Source: CAYQNU01 sp964419055
Lineage (GTDB): Bacteria; Bacteroidota; Bacteroidia; Flavobacteriales_D; Parvicellaceae
Reading direction: 5' to 3'
Assembly (NCBI GenBank): GCA_964419055.1
Contig: CAYQNU010000013.1
Span: 54,776-118,775 of the forward strand
Length of the DNA stretch: 64,000 nucleotides
Positions within the stretch are counted from its first letter, which is position 1. Every line of letters begins with the position of its first letter. Made by a program: the position numbers and the translations under genes. This document shows positions 45,944 through 55,214 of the stretch, one piece after another. The notes under the pieces were generated by a model. The model searched no databases. It saw only the letters and a list, made by a program, of their open reading frames with translations, and was not told the DNA's origin.

Positions 45944-47125
45944 ATGTTACACCGTATACAGCAACTTGCCCAACTTTATACTGAAAAAGTGATCTCCATT
46001 AGAAGACACTTACACCAGTATCCTGAATTGTCTTTCAATGAATTTGAAACTTCAAAGTTCATAATTGAACAACTACAGTCACTTGATGTTGAAATTCAAT
46101 CGGGGATTGTAAAAACGGGAATTGTAGTGTTAATTAAAGGCAATAATCCTACTAAAAAGACGATAGCATTGCGCGGAGATATAGATGCTCTGCCTATTCA
46201 AGAATTGACTAATTTACCCTATCAATCAAAAAATAATGGCGTAATGCACGCTTGTGGACACGATTTACATACGGCTTCATTAATAGGCTGTGCATTTATT
46301 TTGTCAGAATTAAAAAATGAGTTTAAAGGCACCATTAAGTTAATTTTTCAACCAGGTGAAGAATTGCTACCAGGTGGAGCCAAATTGATGATTGAGGCAG
46401 GTGTTTTGGAACTTCCCAAAGTCGAAACCATTTTTGGCCAACATGTATACCCCGAACTAGAAGTAGGAAAAGTAGGTTTCAAACCAGGTATGTATATGGC
46501 ATCTGCAGATGAAATCTATCTTACAATTAAAGGAAAAGGTGGGCATGCAGCACTCCCCCATAAATGTGTTGATCCCATTTTGATAGCCAGTCATGTTTTG
46601 ATAGCCTTGCAGCAAATTACTAGCAGAAAAGCCAATCCATCTATTCCTACTGTGCTTTCTTTTGGATACATTGAAGGAAAAGGTGCTACCAATGTAATTC
46701 CCAATGAAGTCTACCTAAAAGGAACCTTTCGAACCTTTGATGAAAAATGGAGGAAAGAGGCCCATCAACAAATACACAAAATAGTGGAAGGAACGGTGAT
46801 GAGCATGGGGGGACAATTTGATTTAGACATTAAGGTCGGTTATCCATTTTTAGTCAATGATGTAGAAAAAACCATATTTGCAAAACAATGTGCCATTGAA
46901 TATTTGGGTCAAGAAAACGTCATTGACCTTGACTTAAGAATGACAGCTGAAGATTTTGCTTATTACAGTCAACAAATTCCGAGCTGTTTTTATAGATTGG
47001 GGACTTCCAATTCTACTAAAAACATTTCAGGAAGCTTACACAACCCAGAAGTTCAGTTTGATGATACATCACTCACAACTGCTATGGGTTTGATGAGTTA
47101 TATTGCTTTAAAAGAATTAGTATAA
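45944..47125 (+). CDS. M20-family amidohydrolase
   Basis: 393 residues, cytoplasmic. Metal-binding motifs: ALRGDIDALPIQE, MHACGHDLHTASLIG, QPGEELLPGGAK, and a C-terminal TAEDFAYYSQ; typical of the hippurate/IAA-amino-acid hydrolase (M20D) group that hydrolyses N-acyl amino acids using two metals and a catalytic Glu. The dimerisation (lid) domain is residues about 180-290 (EIYLTIKGKGGHAALPHKCV). It follows the TauE-like gene by 6 bp and precedes the sulfurtransferase by 13 bp. The natural substrate is unknown. Confidence 0.9.
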   Translation: MLHRIQQLAQLYTEKVISIRRHLHQYPELSFNEFETSKFIIEQLQSLDVEIQSGIVKTGIVVLIKGNNPTKKTIALRGDIDALPIQELTNLPYQSKNNGVMHACGHDLHTASLIGCAFILSELKNEFKGTIKLIFQPGEELLPGGAKLMIEAGVLELPKVETIFGQHVYPELEVGKVGFKPGMYMASADEIYLTIKGKGGHAALPHKCVDPILIASHVLIALQQITSRKANPSIPTVLSFGYIEGKGATNVIPNEVYLKGTFRTFDEKWRKEAHQQIHKIVEGTVMSMGGQFDLDIKVGYPFLVNDVEKTIFAKQCAIEYLGQENVIDLDLRMTAEDFAYYSQQIPSCFYRLGTSNSTKNISGSLHNPEVQFDDTSLTTAMGLMSYIALKELV

Positions 47126-47138
47126 ATAATAAATATAA

Positions 47139-47963
47139 ATGTTATCTCCAATAATTTCAGTAGATGAACTTCTTGAGTTAAGAAGTAATTCCAACCTTGT
47201 TCTATTAGATGTAAGTAATGAAAAAAGTTATTTAGAGCAACACTTAAAAGGGGCCGTTTTCGTTGACTTAAACACACAACTATCGGCAATTAAAGAAGAT
47301 GTGTCGAATGGCGGCCGACATCCTTTACCTCCTTTTTTGAGTTTCATCCAAACATTAGAACAATTGGGTATAAACTCCCAAAGCCATGTGGTGCTTTATG
47401 ATCGCCATAATGGAGCCAACGCAGCAGCCAGAATGTGGTGGATGCTACGTTCAGTTGGACACACACAAGTTCAGGTTTTAAATGGTGGTTTCCAAGAAGC
47501 CTTGTTGGAAGAGTATCCAACAGAATCGGGTAAAGAAGCTGCTCCAAAGAGTGCAACCTACACAACTTCACTTAAAAATTGGAAATTGCCCTTGGTACAA
47601 TTAAAAGAAATGGATAATTTGATTAAAACAGATGATAATATCATCATCGATGTCAGAGATGCCTATAGATATAGAGGTGATTCAGAACCCATTGACTTAA
47701 TTGCTGGGCATATTCCTACAGCAATCAACATTCCTTACAGTGAAAATCTTGATGAAGACGGCCTTTTCTTAGATCCAGAAGAATTGCGAACTATGTATCA
47801 ATCGTTTATTTCTAAAGATACAGTAGTTTATTGCGGATCGGGTGTTACAGCTTGCCACACACTTTTAGCTATTGACTACGCAGGATTGGTTATCCCTAAT
47901 TTATATGTAGGGTCTTGGAGTGAGTGGTCAAGAAATAATCGAAAGGTAAGCAATGAGTTGTAA
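47139..47963 (+). CDS. 3-mercaptopyruvate sulfurtransferase (rhodanese family)
   Basis: 274 residues with two rhodanese domains. The N-terminal one (LLDVSNEKSYLEQHLKGAVF; VVLYDRHNGANAAARMWWML) lacks the catalytic Cys. The C-terminal one has VYCGSGVTACHTLLAIDYAG, with the CG[ST]GVT active-site loop found in mercaptopyruvate sulfurtransferases. It moves sulfur from 3-mercaptopyruvate (or thiosulfate) to thiol or cyanide acceptors. Last gene of the run from 42165. Confidence 0.9.
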   Translation: MLSPIISVDELLELRSNSNLVLLDVSNEKSYLEQHLKGAVFVDLNTQLSAIKEDVSNGGRHPLPPFLSFIQTLEQLGINSQSHVVLYDRHNGANAAARMWWMLRSVGHTQVQVLNGGFQEALLEEYPTESGKEAAPKSATYTTSLKNWKLPLVQLKEMDNLIKTDDNIIIDVRDAYRYRGDSEPIDLIAGHIPTAINIPYSENLDEDGLFLDPEELRTMYQSFISKDTVVYCGSGVTACHTLLAIDYAGLVIPNLYVGSWSEWSRNNRKVSNEL

Positions 47964-48124
47964 TTAAACTTGTTCTCTATTTCTAAACATTTCATAATTT
48001 TCGTGTATATTAAAGTACTTTTAACGAGTATTTTTATGATAATTTTACTATGATAGAATCTTTCTAAATAATGAATTTCTTTCAAATTAAAAAAAACAAA
48101 ATCAATACAAAAATTGTTAAAGAG

Positions 48125-48132
48125 TATATTTG
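48125..48132 (+). promoter_or_regulatory. -7 promoter element for sdhCAB
   Basis: TATATTTG matches TAnnTTTG and ends 31 nt before the sdhC ATG. No clear -33 was found at the usual distance. Confidence 0.5.
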
Positions 48133-48163
48133 CATCCTGAAAACAAACAAATAACTAATTACA

Positions 48164-48841
48164 ATGAGTTTTTCAAAATCATCTATCGGAAGAAAAGTGC
48201 TTATGGCGCTTTCAGGTTTTTTCTTACTGTTCTTTTTATTACAACATTTTGCAATTAATATGCTTTCTGTTATAAACGAGGATACTTTCAACAGTGTATC
48301 CCAATTTATGGGTACTAATCCTTTGGTTCAGTTCCTTTTACAACCCATTTTAATTTTTGGTGTAATTTTCCATTTAGTAATGGGGATGTATCTTGAAGTT
48401 CAAAATAGCAAAGCGCGTCCAGCAAAGTATCAATACAGTAATCCAGCCGCTAATTCATCTTGGATGAGTCGTAATATGATTATTACGGGGATAATGGTTC
48501 TATTGTTTTTAATTCTACACTTTTATGATTTTTGGGTACACGAAATCGTAGTTAAATATGTGGAAGGGGACATGTCGGGTTTAAATGAAGCTGGACAATT
48601 TAGATACTTCGAAGAATTACAACATAAATTTGTAGATCCTATCAGAGTAGCATTATATGTTATTGCATTCGTTTTCCTTTCTTTACATTTATTACACGGT
48701 TTTCAGTCAGCTTTTCAATCGGTTGGTTTCCGTCACAATAAATATACACCTACCATCAAAAAATTAGGCACCTTGTATGCGATCATTGTTCCATTAGGTT
48801 TTGCATTTATTGCAGTTTATCATTATATTCAATCTCTTTAA
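48164..48841 (+). CDS. sdhC: Succinate dehydrogenase cytochrome b558 subunit
   Basis: 225 residues, five hydrophobic helices with spaced His residues (FLLQHFAINM; GVIFHLVMG; LHFYDFWVHE; LLHGFQSAFQSVG; VYHYIQSL). This fits the one-subunit di-haem b558 anchor common in Bacteroidota, ligating two haems and passing electrons to menaquinone. First gene of sdhCAB, with 11 bp to sdhA. Confidence 0.94.
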   Translation: MSFSKSSIGRKVLMALSGFFLLFFLLQHFAINMLSVINEDTFNSVSQFMGTNPLVQFLLQPILIFGVIFHLVMGMYLEVQNSKARPAKYQYSNPAANSSWMSRNMIITGIMVLLFLILHFYDFWVHEIVVKYVEGDMSGLNEAGQFRYFEELQHKFVDPIRVALYVIAFVFLSLHLLHGFQSAFQSVGFRHNKYTPTIKKLGTLYAIIVPLGFAFIAVYHYIQSL

Positions 48842-48852
48842 TTGTTGAAATT

Positions 48853-50859
48853 ATGTCAAAATTAGATTCTAAAATACCTTCAGGACCCATTGATAAAAAA
48901 TGGACTGATTATAAAGATCACGTTAACCTTGTAAACCCAGCCAACAAAAGAGCTATTGATGTAATTGTTGTAGGAACAGGTTTAGCTGGTTCTTCTGCTG
49001 CTGCTTCCTTAGCCGAGATGGGTTACAGTGTAAAAGCGTTGTGTTTCCAAGATTCTCCTCGTAGAGCGCATTCAATTGCTGCCCAAGGAGGTATCAATGC
49101 CGCAAAAAATTATAAAAATGACGGTGATAGCACGTTTCGTTTGTTCTACGATACCATAAAAGGTGGTGATTATAGAGCTCGCGAAGCTAATGTGCACCGT
49201 TTGGCAGAAGTTTCTGCAAATATTATTGACCAATGTGTTGCTCAAGGTGTTCCATTTGCCCGTGACTACGGTGGGATGTTAGATAATCGTTCTTTTGGAG
49301 GAACATTGGTTCAACGAACCTTCTACGCTGCTGGTCAAACAGGACAACAGTTGTTGCTAGGGGCATATTCAGCCTTAAGTAAAGAAGTAGCTACAGGAAG
49401 TATCCAATTATTGAATCGTCACGAAATGTTGGATTTAGTAATTGTGGGTGGTAAAGCAAGAGGAATCATTGCCAGAAATTTAGTTACTGGAGAAATAGAG
49501 AGACATTCAGCGCATGCTGTATTGTTGTGTACTGGAGGTTATGGAAATGTATTTTTCTTATCTACCAATGCTATGGGAAGTAACGTAACCGCTGCTTGGA
49601 AAGCTTTCAAAAAAGGAGCTTACTTTGGAAATCCATGTTATACACAAATTCACCCAACTTGTATTCCGGTTTCTGGAGATCATCAATCAAAATTGACGTT
49701 GATGTCAGAATCTTTGAGAAATGATGGAAGAATTTGGGTGCCAAAAAGCCTGGAGGATGCAAAAGCTATACGTGAAGGTAGAAAAAAAGCAAAAGATTTA
49801 AAAGAAGACGAAAGAGATTATTATTTGGAAAGACGTTACCCTTCATTTGGTAACTTAGTTCCTCGTGACGTGGCATCTCGTGCTGCAAAAGAACGTTGTG
49901 ATGCTGGATATGGTGTGAATAAAACAGGTCAAGCCGTTTATCTGGATTTCGAACACAATATGAAATACAAATACGGTAAAACGGAAGCTACTAAAAAAGG
50001 TATTACTAATCCTACCGAACAACAATTGTATGATTTAGGTAAAGAGGTTGTAAAAGAGAAATACGGAAACTTGTTTGATATGTACAAACAAATTACTGGT
50101 GAAGATCCTTATGTAACGCCTATGATGATTTATCCAGCGGTGCATTACACTATGGGTGGACTTTGGGTAGATTACAACTTAATGACTACCGTTCCTGGAT
50201 GTTATGCATTAGGAGAAGCGAATTTCTCTGATCACGGAGCTAACCGATTGGGTGCATCTGCTTTGATGCAAGGTTTGGCAGACGGTTATTTTGTAATTCC
50301 TTATACTATTGGTGAGTTTTTGGCAAATGATATCCGTACAGGAAAAATTCCTACTAACACACCAGAGTTTGATGAAGCTGAAAAAGCGGTTAAAGAGCGT
50401 TTAAATCACTTTTTGAATAATAAAGGCACAAAACCTGTTGATTATTTCCATAAAAAACTGGGTAAAGTAATGTGGGATAATTGTGGTATGGCCCGTAATG
50501 AAGAAGGTTTGAAAAAAGCCATCGAAGAAATTAAGGCTATAAAAGCAGAGTTTTGGAAGGATTTACGCGTTCCGGGAACGGCCAATGAATTTAACCAAGA
50601 ATTAGAGAAAGCAGGTCGAGTAGCTGATTTCATTGAGTTGGGAGAGTTGATGTGTTATGATGCTTTAACTCGTAATGAGTCTTGTGGAGGTCACTTTAGA
50701 GAAGAATTCCAAACTGAAGAAGGAGAAGCTTTGCGTGATGACAATAATTTTGCACACGTTGCCGCTTGGGAATTTAAAGGAGAAAATGCTACTCCCGAAA
50801 GACACAAAGAAGAATTGGTTTACGAAAATATAAAATTGGTTCAAAGAAGCTATAAATAA
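48853..50859 (+). CDS. sdhA: Succinate dehydrogenase/fumarate reductase flavoprotein
   Basis: 668 residues, the normal size in this phylum. FAD motif VIVVGTGLAGSSAAASLAEMG, covalent flavin His in HSIAAQGGINAAKN, active-site region NRSFGGTLVQRTFYAAGQTG, HPTCIPVSGDHQSKLTLM, VHYTMGGLWVDYN, GEANFSDHGANRLGASAL and the Arg in NESCGGHFREEF. It oxidises succinate to fumarate in the TCA cycle and respiratory complex II. No separate SdhD is needed with a b558 anchor. Confidence 0.96.
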   Translation: MSKLDSKIPSGPIDKKWTDYKDHVNLVNPANKRAIDVIVVGTGLAGSSAAASLAEMGYSVKALCFQDSPRRAHSIAAQGGINAAKNYKNDGDSTFRLFYDTIKGGDYRAREANVHRLAEVSANIIDQCVAQGVPFARDYGGMLDNRSFGGTLVQRTFYAAGQTGQQLLLGAYSALSKEVATGSIQLLNRHEMLDLVIVGGKARGIIARNLVTGEIERHSAHAVLLCTGGYGNVFFLSTNAMGSNVTAAWKAFKKGAYFGNPCYTQIHPTCIPVSGDHQSKLTLMSESLRNDGRIWVPKSLEDAKAIREGRKKAKDLKEDERDYYLERRYPSFGNLVPRDVASRAAKERCDAGYGVNKTGQAVYLDFEHNMKYKYGKTEATKKGITNPTEQQLYDLGKEVVKEKYGNLFDMYKQITGEDPYVTPMMIYPAVHYTMGGLWVDYNLMTTVPGCYALGEANFSDHGANRLGASALMQGLADGYFVIPYTIGEFLANDIRTGKIPTNTPEFDEAEKAVKERLNHFLNNKGTKPVDYFHKKLGKVMWDNCGMARNEEGLKKAIEEIKAIKAEFWKDLRVPGTANEFNQELEKAGRVADFIELGELMCYDALTRNESCGGHFREEFQTEEGEALRDDNNFAHVAAWEFKGENATPERHKEELVYENIKLVQRSYK

Positions 50860-50890
50860 TTAGTTTAATGGAACTTAAAAATATACTACA

Positions 50891-51640
50891 ATGAAATTAA
50901 TATTAAAAATATGGCGTCAAAAGGGGCCAAAAGAACAAGGTAAAATTGTTGATTATCCTATCGATAATATTTCACCTGATATGTCTTTTCTTGAAATGTT
51001 GGACGTATTGAACGATCAATTGGTTGAGAAAGGAGACCAGCCTGTAGCCTTCGATCACGATTGTCGTGAAGGTATTTGTGGTATGTGTTCTTTGCATATC
51101 AATGGTAGAGCACACGGTCCACAATCGGGAGTTACCACTTGTCAATTACATATGCGCTCATTTAAAGATGGTGACACTATTTTTATTGAACCATGGAGAG
51201 CATCTGCATTTCCCGTTGTAAAAGATTTAGTAGTAGATCGTAGTGCTTTTGATAGAGTTATTCAAGCAGGAGGTTATGTTTCGGTTAACACCGGAGCTGC
51301 TCAAGATGCTAATAGTTTGCCTGTAAATAAAGGAGACGCAGATAAAGCTTTTGCTGCTGCTACTTGTATAGGTTGTGGTGCTTGTGTAGCCACTTGTAAA
51401 AATGCTTCTGCAATGTTGTTCGTTTCGGCAAAAGTATCTCAATTGGCCTTATTACCACAGGGTAAAGTAGAAGCTCAAGAGCGTGTGTTGAGTATGGTTC
51501 ACCAAATGGACTTGGAAGGTTTTGGTAACTGCACCAATACTGGAGCTTGTGAAGTAGAATGTCCAAAAGGTATCTCTTTAGATAATATTGCTAGAATGAA
51601 TCGTGAGTTTTTATCTTCTTCTATAAAATCAGAAGCATAA
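50891..51640 (+). CDS. sdhB: Succinate dehydrogenase iron-sulfur subunit
   Basis: 249 residues. [2Fe-2S] motif CREGICGMCSLHING ... C near residue 57; then CIGCGACVATCKNAS and CTNTGACEVECPKGIS for the [4Fe-4S] and [3Fe-4S] clusters. It conducts electrons from SdhA to the b558 haem. Third gene of the operon, 31 bp after sdhA and followed by a terminator. Confidence 0.96.
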   Translation: MKLILKIWRQKGPKEQGKIVDYPIDNISPDMSFLEMLDVLNDQLVEKGDQPVAFDHDCREGICGMCSLHINGRAHGPQSGVTTCQLHMRSFKDGDTIFIEPWRASAFPVVKDLVVDRSAFDRVIQAGGYVSVNTGAAQDANSLPVNKGDADKAFAAATCIGCGACVATCKNASAMLFVSAKVSQLALLPQGKVEAQERVLSMVHQMDLEGFGNCTNTGACEVECPKGISLDNIARMNREFLSSSIKSEA

Positions 51641-51665
51641 TACTCTAACTCTTATTGTATAAAAC

Positions 51666-51698
51666 AAAAAGCCTTGATTGAATAATCAGGGCTTTTTT
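51666..51698 (+). terminator. Rho-independent terminator after sdhB
   Basis: AAAAAGCCTTGATT (51666-51679) pairs with AATCAGGGCTTTTT (51684-51697, one mismatch) and leads into T residues. Lies between sdhB and the convergent gene end at 51725. Confidence 0.85.
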
Positions 51699-51724
51699 GT
51701 TTTTATGTTATGACACATATTCGT

Positions 51725-52159
51725 TTATTGGATTCCGTATTCCTTTTTCAACTGTTCAATTCCAATCATAAGTGCTTTGACAGAAACTCCCAACATAGTC
51801 ACACGGTCTTTCCCTATTTTTGTATGCTCCTTACTGATGAGATATACCAAGTCGTGCAGTTGTTCATGTATGGGTTCATATATAGTTATGTTTTTCACCC
51901 CGCCTTGTTTTAGTTCGTCAGGAAATTGTTGCACAAAATAACCGCTGGGTCTGCCCTGTTTTGACATGGGTTGACTTTCAATTACCACTGGTTTAGGTTT
52001 TTCTACAATCTTTTTAGTTGGTTTTACAACCGCAGCCTCCCCTACTCTTTTCTCATCAATTGGGTGACTTACCACACTTGTTTCCTTTTGCGTAAACTCT
52101 TTTTCTATGTCGTCCAAATAATCAAAATTGGAAAGACTGTCATTATTCTTTTTTGCCAT
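51725..52159 (-). CDS. Small ParA-partner protein (possible DNA-binding, RHH-like C-terminus)
   Basis: 144 residues. A charged, low-complexity N-terminal half (residues 1-75, Lys/Pro/Val-rich) leads to a compact C-terminal part, KNITIYEPIHEQLHDLVYLI ... RVTMLGVSVKALMIGIEQLKK, with the beta-helix-helix look of ribbon-helix-helix proteins. It lies 2 bp downstream of the ParA-like gene and surely shares its mRNA. That arrangement recalls plasmid ParA plus small centromere-binding proteins, or the TraA/TraB-like (DUF3408) pair of Bacteroidota conjugative elements. I cannot choose between these. No domain was recognised with certainty. Confidence 0.6.
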   Translation of the reverse strand: MAKKNNDSLSNFDYLDDIEKEFTQKETSVVSHPIDEKRVGEAAVVKPTKKIVEKPKPVVIESQPMSKQGRPSGYFVQQFPDELKQGGVKNITIYEPIHEQLHDLVYLISKEHTKIGKDRVTMLGVSVKALMIGIEQLKKEYGIQ

Positions 52160-52161
52160 AT

Positions 52162-52905
52162 TTAATCAAGTATTGCACTAATCTCGGAAATAGTGGTGTT
52201 AATTTTTTGTTGTTCGATAACTTTTATCAATTTCGTTAGGAAACGGTCAAATTCTCCTGTTGCAGAAGGATCTCCTCTATCTATTAATATGGAAGTGTAG
52301 GTATCAAAAACACGGGTGTAATAGACCCGTTCGGATAAATCAGCATTTAGATAGTTTATTCCTATTTTACCTATTAATTCAGGTAATGAACGTTGCGATT
52401 CGTTGGTTTGCTTCTTCTGATTAATGAAACACGTCACTTCAAATTTCAAATCCTTGCGCTCTTTAATGCTTTTTACCTTACGACAGGTTTCTAAAAACTC
52501 AATGGAAGCTCTTATGGAAGGTTTGGTGGCTTGAATTGGAATAACGATTAAGTCGCATATTGCCAACACTGTTGCCATTTCTTTTTGTTGATGTTCATCC
52601 GTATATAACATCCCTGGAATATCAATTAGGATGATGTCAAATTCCCCCATCCCCTCTTGCACATCTTGAACAATTTTTCTATCAAATATGCTGCTGGTAA
52701 CAATTGGATAAGGAAATTCCTTGACCGTTTTTTGATCGGCTATACGCTCCTTACTGATGGTTCTTTGTAAATCTGCATCAATAACAAGAACTTTTAAGTT
52801 AAACGGTTTTTGACTCAAAGCATTTGCAACGAGTAATGTAGTTGTTGATTTTCCGCAACCACCTTTTTGGTTAGCAAAAGATAATACTGTAGCCCTTTTT
52901 TTCAT
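52162..52905 (-). CDS. ParA-family ATPase
   Basis: 247 residues. Deviant Walker A KGGCGKSTTT near residue 14 with the signature Lys, switch region IDADLQR, and Walker B IILIDIPGML (about 98). Later ICDLIVIPIQATKPSIRAS is family-typical. ParA-type ATPases segregate plasmids or chromosomes, or act in conjugative elements; this protein lacks an N-terminal HTH and is short, like type Ib plasmid partition proteins or TraA of conjugative transposons. The gene is followed by the partner gene and preceded by a very AT-rich repeat region. Not the usual chromosomal Soj/Spo0J locus, since a ParB nuclease-fold gene is absent. Confidence 0.85.
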   Translation of the reverse strand: MKKRATVLSFANQKGGCGKSTTTLLVANALSQKPFNLKVLVIDADLQRTISKERIADQKTVKEFPYPIVTSSIFDRKIVQDVQEGMGEFDIILIDIPGMLYTDEHQQKEMATVLAICDLIVIPIQATKPSIRASIEFLETCRKVKSIKERKDLKFEVTCFINQKKQTNESQRSLPELIGKIGINYLNADLSERVYYTRVFDTYTSILIDRGDPSATGEFDRFLTKLIKVIEQQKINTTISEISAILD

Positions 52906-52947
52906 GATTATATTAAATTACATGACAATATTAATGTATTTAAATAT

Positions 52948-53112
52948 AAAAACATTTTAATTAATATGTTTTTTCACACATTAACATGTTAACATAAATA
53001 TATAATACTATTTATGTTTTTATATATAAATCAATTTATGTTAAATTATATATATGTTTTATTGTTTTTATATTAATATGTTTTTACATGATAAAACATA
53101 AAAACATATTAA
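52948..53112. repeat. AT-rich repeat region upstream of the ParA gene
   Basis: Within 160 bp the 8-mer ATGTTTTT occurs five times in either orientation (52948-52955, 52966-52973, 53014-53021, 53078-53085, 53100-53107), with variants ATGTTTTA at 53054-53061 and 53092-53099. A 14-bp inverted repeat, TTAATATGTTTTTA, joins 53073-53086 to 53099-53112 across 12 bp. TTAACATGTTAA (52981-52992) is a perfect palindrome. This could be a centromere (parS-like) and/or operator for the cassette. The remaining DNA to 53302 shows no gene. Confidence 0.65.
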
Positions 53113-53302
53113 GGACAAATAACAATGCACAAATCAAAGAAAAAGGAGACAAATAGGGTAGGGAAAGAAACTAATACCGCTCAATGTATTTACCCTTCAT
53201 TACCTAATGTAAAATAATTTCATAACATGAAAGAATAGCACTAGCATATGAAAGCAAAACTTCAAGGGAAAACAAATCAAAATGGTAAAGCTAGACCGAT
53301 GA

Positions 53303-54442
53303 CTACGCTAAAGCTTGAGTCAAATCAGCTATTAAATCTTCAATATCTTCTACACCAACACTTAAACGCAATAGATTATCCACTACACCAACACGCTCAC
53401 GCTCGGCTTTTGGAATAGCACCATGCGTCATGGTAGCAGGGTGATTAATTAACGATTCAACACCCCCCAATGATTCTGCTAAAGCAAAAACTTTGAAAGA
53501 AGAAGCCACACGATAGGTATTCTCCACTGCTTTGTCTTTTAATACAAACGAAATCATACCCCCAAAATCACGCATTTGTTTTTTGGCAATATCATGGTTA
53601 GGATGCTCAGGAAAACCTGGCCAATACACCTTTTCAACCTTAGGATGATTTTTCAAGAATTCAGCAACAATTCTACCGTTGTAACAATGACGTTCCATTC
53701 GTAAATGCAATGTTTTAATACCACGAATAACCAAAAAACTATCCATTGGACCAGGATTAGCTCCGCTGCTATTTAAAATGAAATATAATTTCTCGTGAAT
53801 TTCAGGATTGTTGGTTATCAATGCGCCCATAACTACATCACTGTGACCACCCAAGTATTTGGTAACCGAATGCATAACGATATCAGCTCCCAAATCCAAC
53901 GGATTTTGTAAATAGGGAGAGGCAAATGTATTATCGGCTACCATTATCAAATTATGCTCTTTAGCAATTTTAGAACACGCTGCAATATCAATGATCTGCA
54001 TGGTTGGGTTAGTAGGCGTTTCGGCCCAAATCAACTTTGTATTGGCATTGATGTATTTTTTAATATTATCGGCATTGGTCAAATCAATGAAATGAAATTT
54101 AATACCAAATGGTTCAAAGATTTTTGTAAATAAACGGTAAGAACCACCGTATAAATCATCACCCGTAATGACTTCATCACCAGGGCGCAACATTTTAATC
54201 ACAGCATCTGTAGCACCTACACCACTACTAAAACAAACACAAAACTTTCCGTTTTCAAGTGCAGCAATATTATTCTGCAACGCTTCACGAGTTGGGTTTT
54301 TACCTCTTGCATAACCATATCCTTTGTTAACTCCGGGTGCTTCTTGCACATAAGTTGACGTTTGAAAAATAGGGGTCATGATGGCTCCAGTAGTTGGATC
54401 TGGATGCACACCTGCGTGAATGGCTTTGGTTCCGAATTTCAT
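53303..54442 (-). CDS. Cystathionine gamma-synthase/lyase family (PLP)
   Basis: 379 residues, full length. PLP-enzyme hallmarks: YARGKNPTREALQNNIAALE, FSSGVGATDAVI, the PLP-stacking region GDDLYGGSYRLF, AETPTNPTMQIIDI, VADNTFASPYLQNP, and the Schiff-base Lys in SVTKYLGGHSDVVMG, then GVESLINHPATMTH. The family includes cystathionine gamma-synthase, gamma-lyase and beta-lyase, which cannot be separated by eye. It acts in methionine/cysteine interconversion. A -7 element lies 28 nt upstream of the ATG. Confidence 0.92.
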   Translation of the reverse strand: MKFGTKAIHAGVHPDPTTGAIMTPIFQTSTYVQEAPGVNKGYGYARGKNPTREALQNNIAALENGKFCVCFSSGVGATDAVIKMLRPGDEVITGDDLYGGSYRLFTKIFEPFGIKFHFIDLTNADNIKKYINANTKLIWAETPTNPTMQIIDIAACSKIAKEHNLIMVADNTFASPYLQNPLDLGADIVMHSVTKYLGGHSDVVMGALITNNPEIHEKLYFILNSSGANPGPMDSFLVIRGIKTLHLRMERHCYNGRIVAEFLKNHPKVEKVYWPGFPEHPNHDIAKKQMRDFGGMISFVLKDKAVENTYRVASSFKVFALAESLGGVESLINHPATMTHGAIPKAERERVGVVDNLLRLSVGVEDIEDLIADLTQALA

Positions 54443-54470
54443 CTGTTTTGAATTGTTTTATTACTGAATG

Positions 54471-54478
54471 CAAAACTA
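54471..54478 (-). promoter_or_regulatory. -7 promoter element for the cystathionine enzyme gene
   Basis: On the minus strand TAGTTTTG matches TAnnTTTG, ending 28 nt before the ATG at 54442. Confidence 0.5.
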
Positions 54479-54552
54479 AGGTTATTTTGAGAATCACATC
54501 TGTTGATTGTAAAAAAATATTGAACAGTTTAAATAAGTTAAAGATTAAATGC

Positions 54553-54560
54553 TATTTTTG
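54553..54560 (+). promoter_or_regulatory. -7 promoter element for the DUF805 gene
   Basis: TATTTTTG matches TAnnTTTG and ends 28 nt before the ATG at 54589. Confidence 0.5.
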
Positions 54561-54588
54561 AAATCATATAAAATAACAGTGGACAATT

Positions 54589-54972
54589 ATGGAAATGATT
54601 AATTATTATAAAATGGCGTTCTCAAAGTACGCAACTTTTACTGGGAGATCTAGACGTTCAGAATATTGGTATTTTTTTCTTTTTAATTTAATCTTGAGTA
54701 TTGCCCTTGGGGTAATTGACGCCAGCATTGGAACGTATGATAGCGAATCAGGAAATGGATTGTTAGGGACGCTCTATTCCTTGGCTACATTAATTCCTTC
54801 TTTGGCTGTTGGTGTAAGACGAATTCATGACGTTGGTAAAAGTGGTTGGTTTATTTTAGTACCTATTTATAATATTGTTCTATTCGCTACAGATGGTAAT
54901 AAAGGTACTAACGAGTACGGGCCAGATCCTAAAAACCCAGAATATACAGTTGAAGACCATTTAATTGATTAA
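54589..54972 (+). CDS. DUF805 membrane protein
   Basis: 127 residues. The DUF805 family start YYKMAFSKYATFTGRSRRSE (FxGRxxRxEYW pattern) leads to a membrane helix (WYFFLFNLILSIALGVID), then a second (LYSLATLIPSLAVGVRRIHD) and a third (WFILVPIYNIVLF), with DVGKSGWF between. The function of the family is unknown. The ATG at 54595 is an alternative start (MINYYKM). It has its own -7 element and lies divergent from the cystathionine gene. Confidence 0.9.
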   Translation: MEMINYYKMAFSKYATFTGRSRRSEYWYFFLFNLILSIALGVIDASIGTYDSESGNGLLGTLYSLATLIPSLAVGVRRIHDVGKSGWFILVPIYNIVLFATDGNKGTNEYGPDPKNPEYTVEDHLID

Positions 54973-55051
54973 CAAAGTTAATAGGGTAGGGGATTGTTTG
55001 GTCATTCACTTCTTGATAGCTTATCAAGCTTTTCAGCTTGAAGTCACTTCG

Positions 55052-55143
55052 TTCCGATAGCTATAGGAAGAATTCTTAGTATTTTGTTTACTTTTCAGTA
55101 GAAAAGGAATTACAAAATCAAGAATTTGTATCGAGAAGGACGG
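55052..55143. repeat. Intergenic element bounded by TCACTTCG and GTATCGAGAAGGACGG
   Basis: TCACTTCG near 55052 and GTATCGAGAAGGACGG at 55128-55143 bound a block like that at 13846-13927, although the internal sequence differs. It lies between the DUF805 gene and the MarR gene end. Confidence 0.6.
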
Positions 55144-55214
55144 AGAAGAAGGTATAATGATTTTTGGGTGATGTTAGGAAAACCTCAAATTTTAAACTGG
55201 TTTGGTTCCGAAAC

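Noticed and set aside
52162..52905. Chromosomal Soj (ParA) of the main parABS system
   Set aside because: The protein is followed by a small non-ParB partner and no classical parS palindrome (TGTTnCACGTGnAACA-like) was seen, so it is more likely a plasmid-like or conjugative-element-like system.
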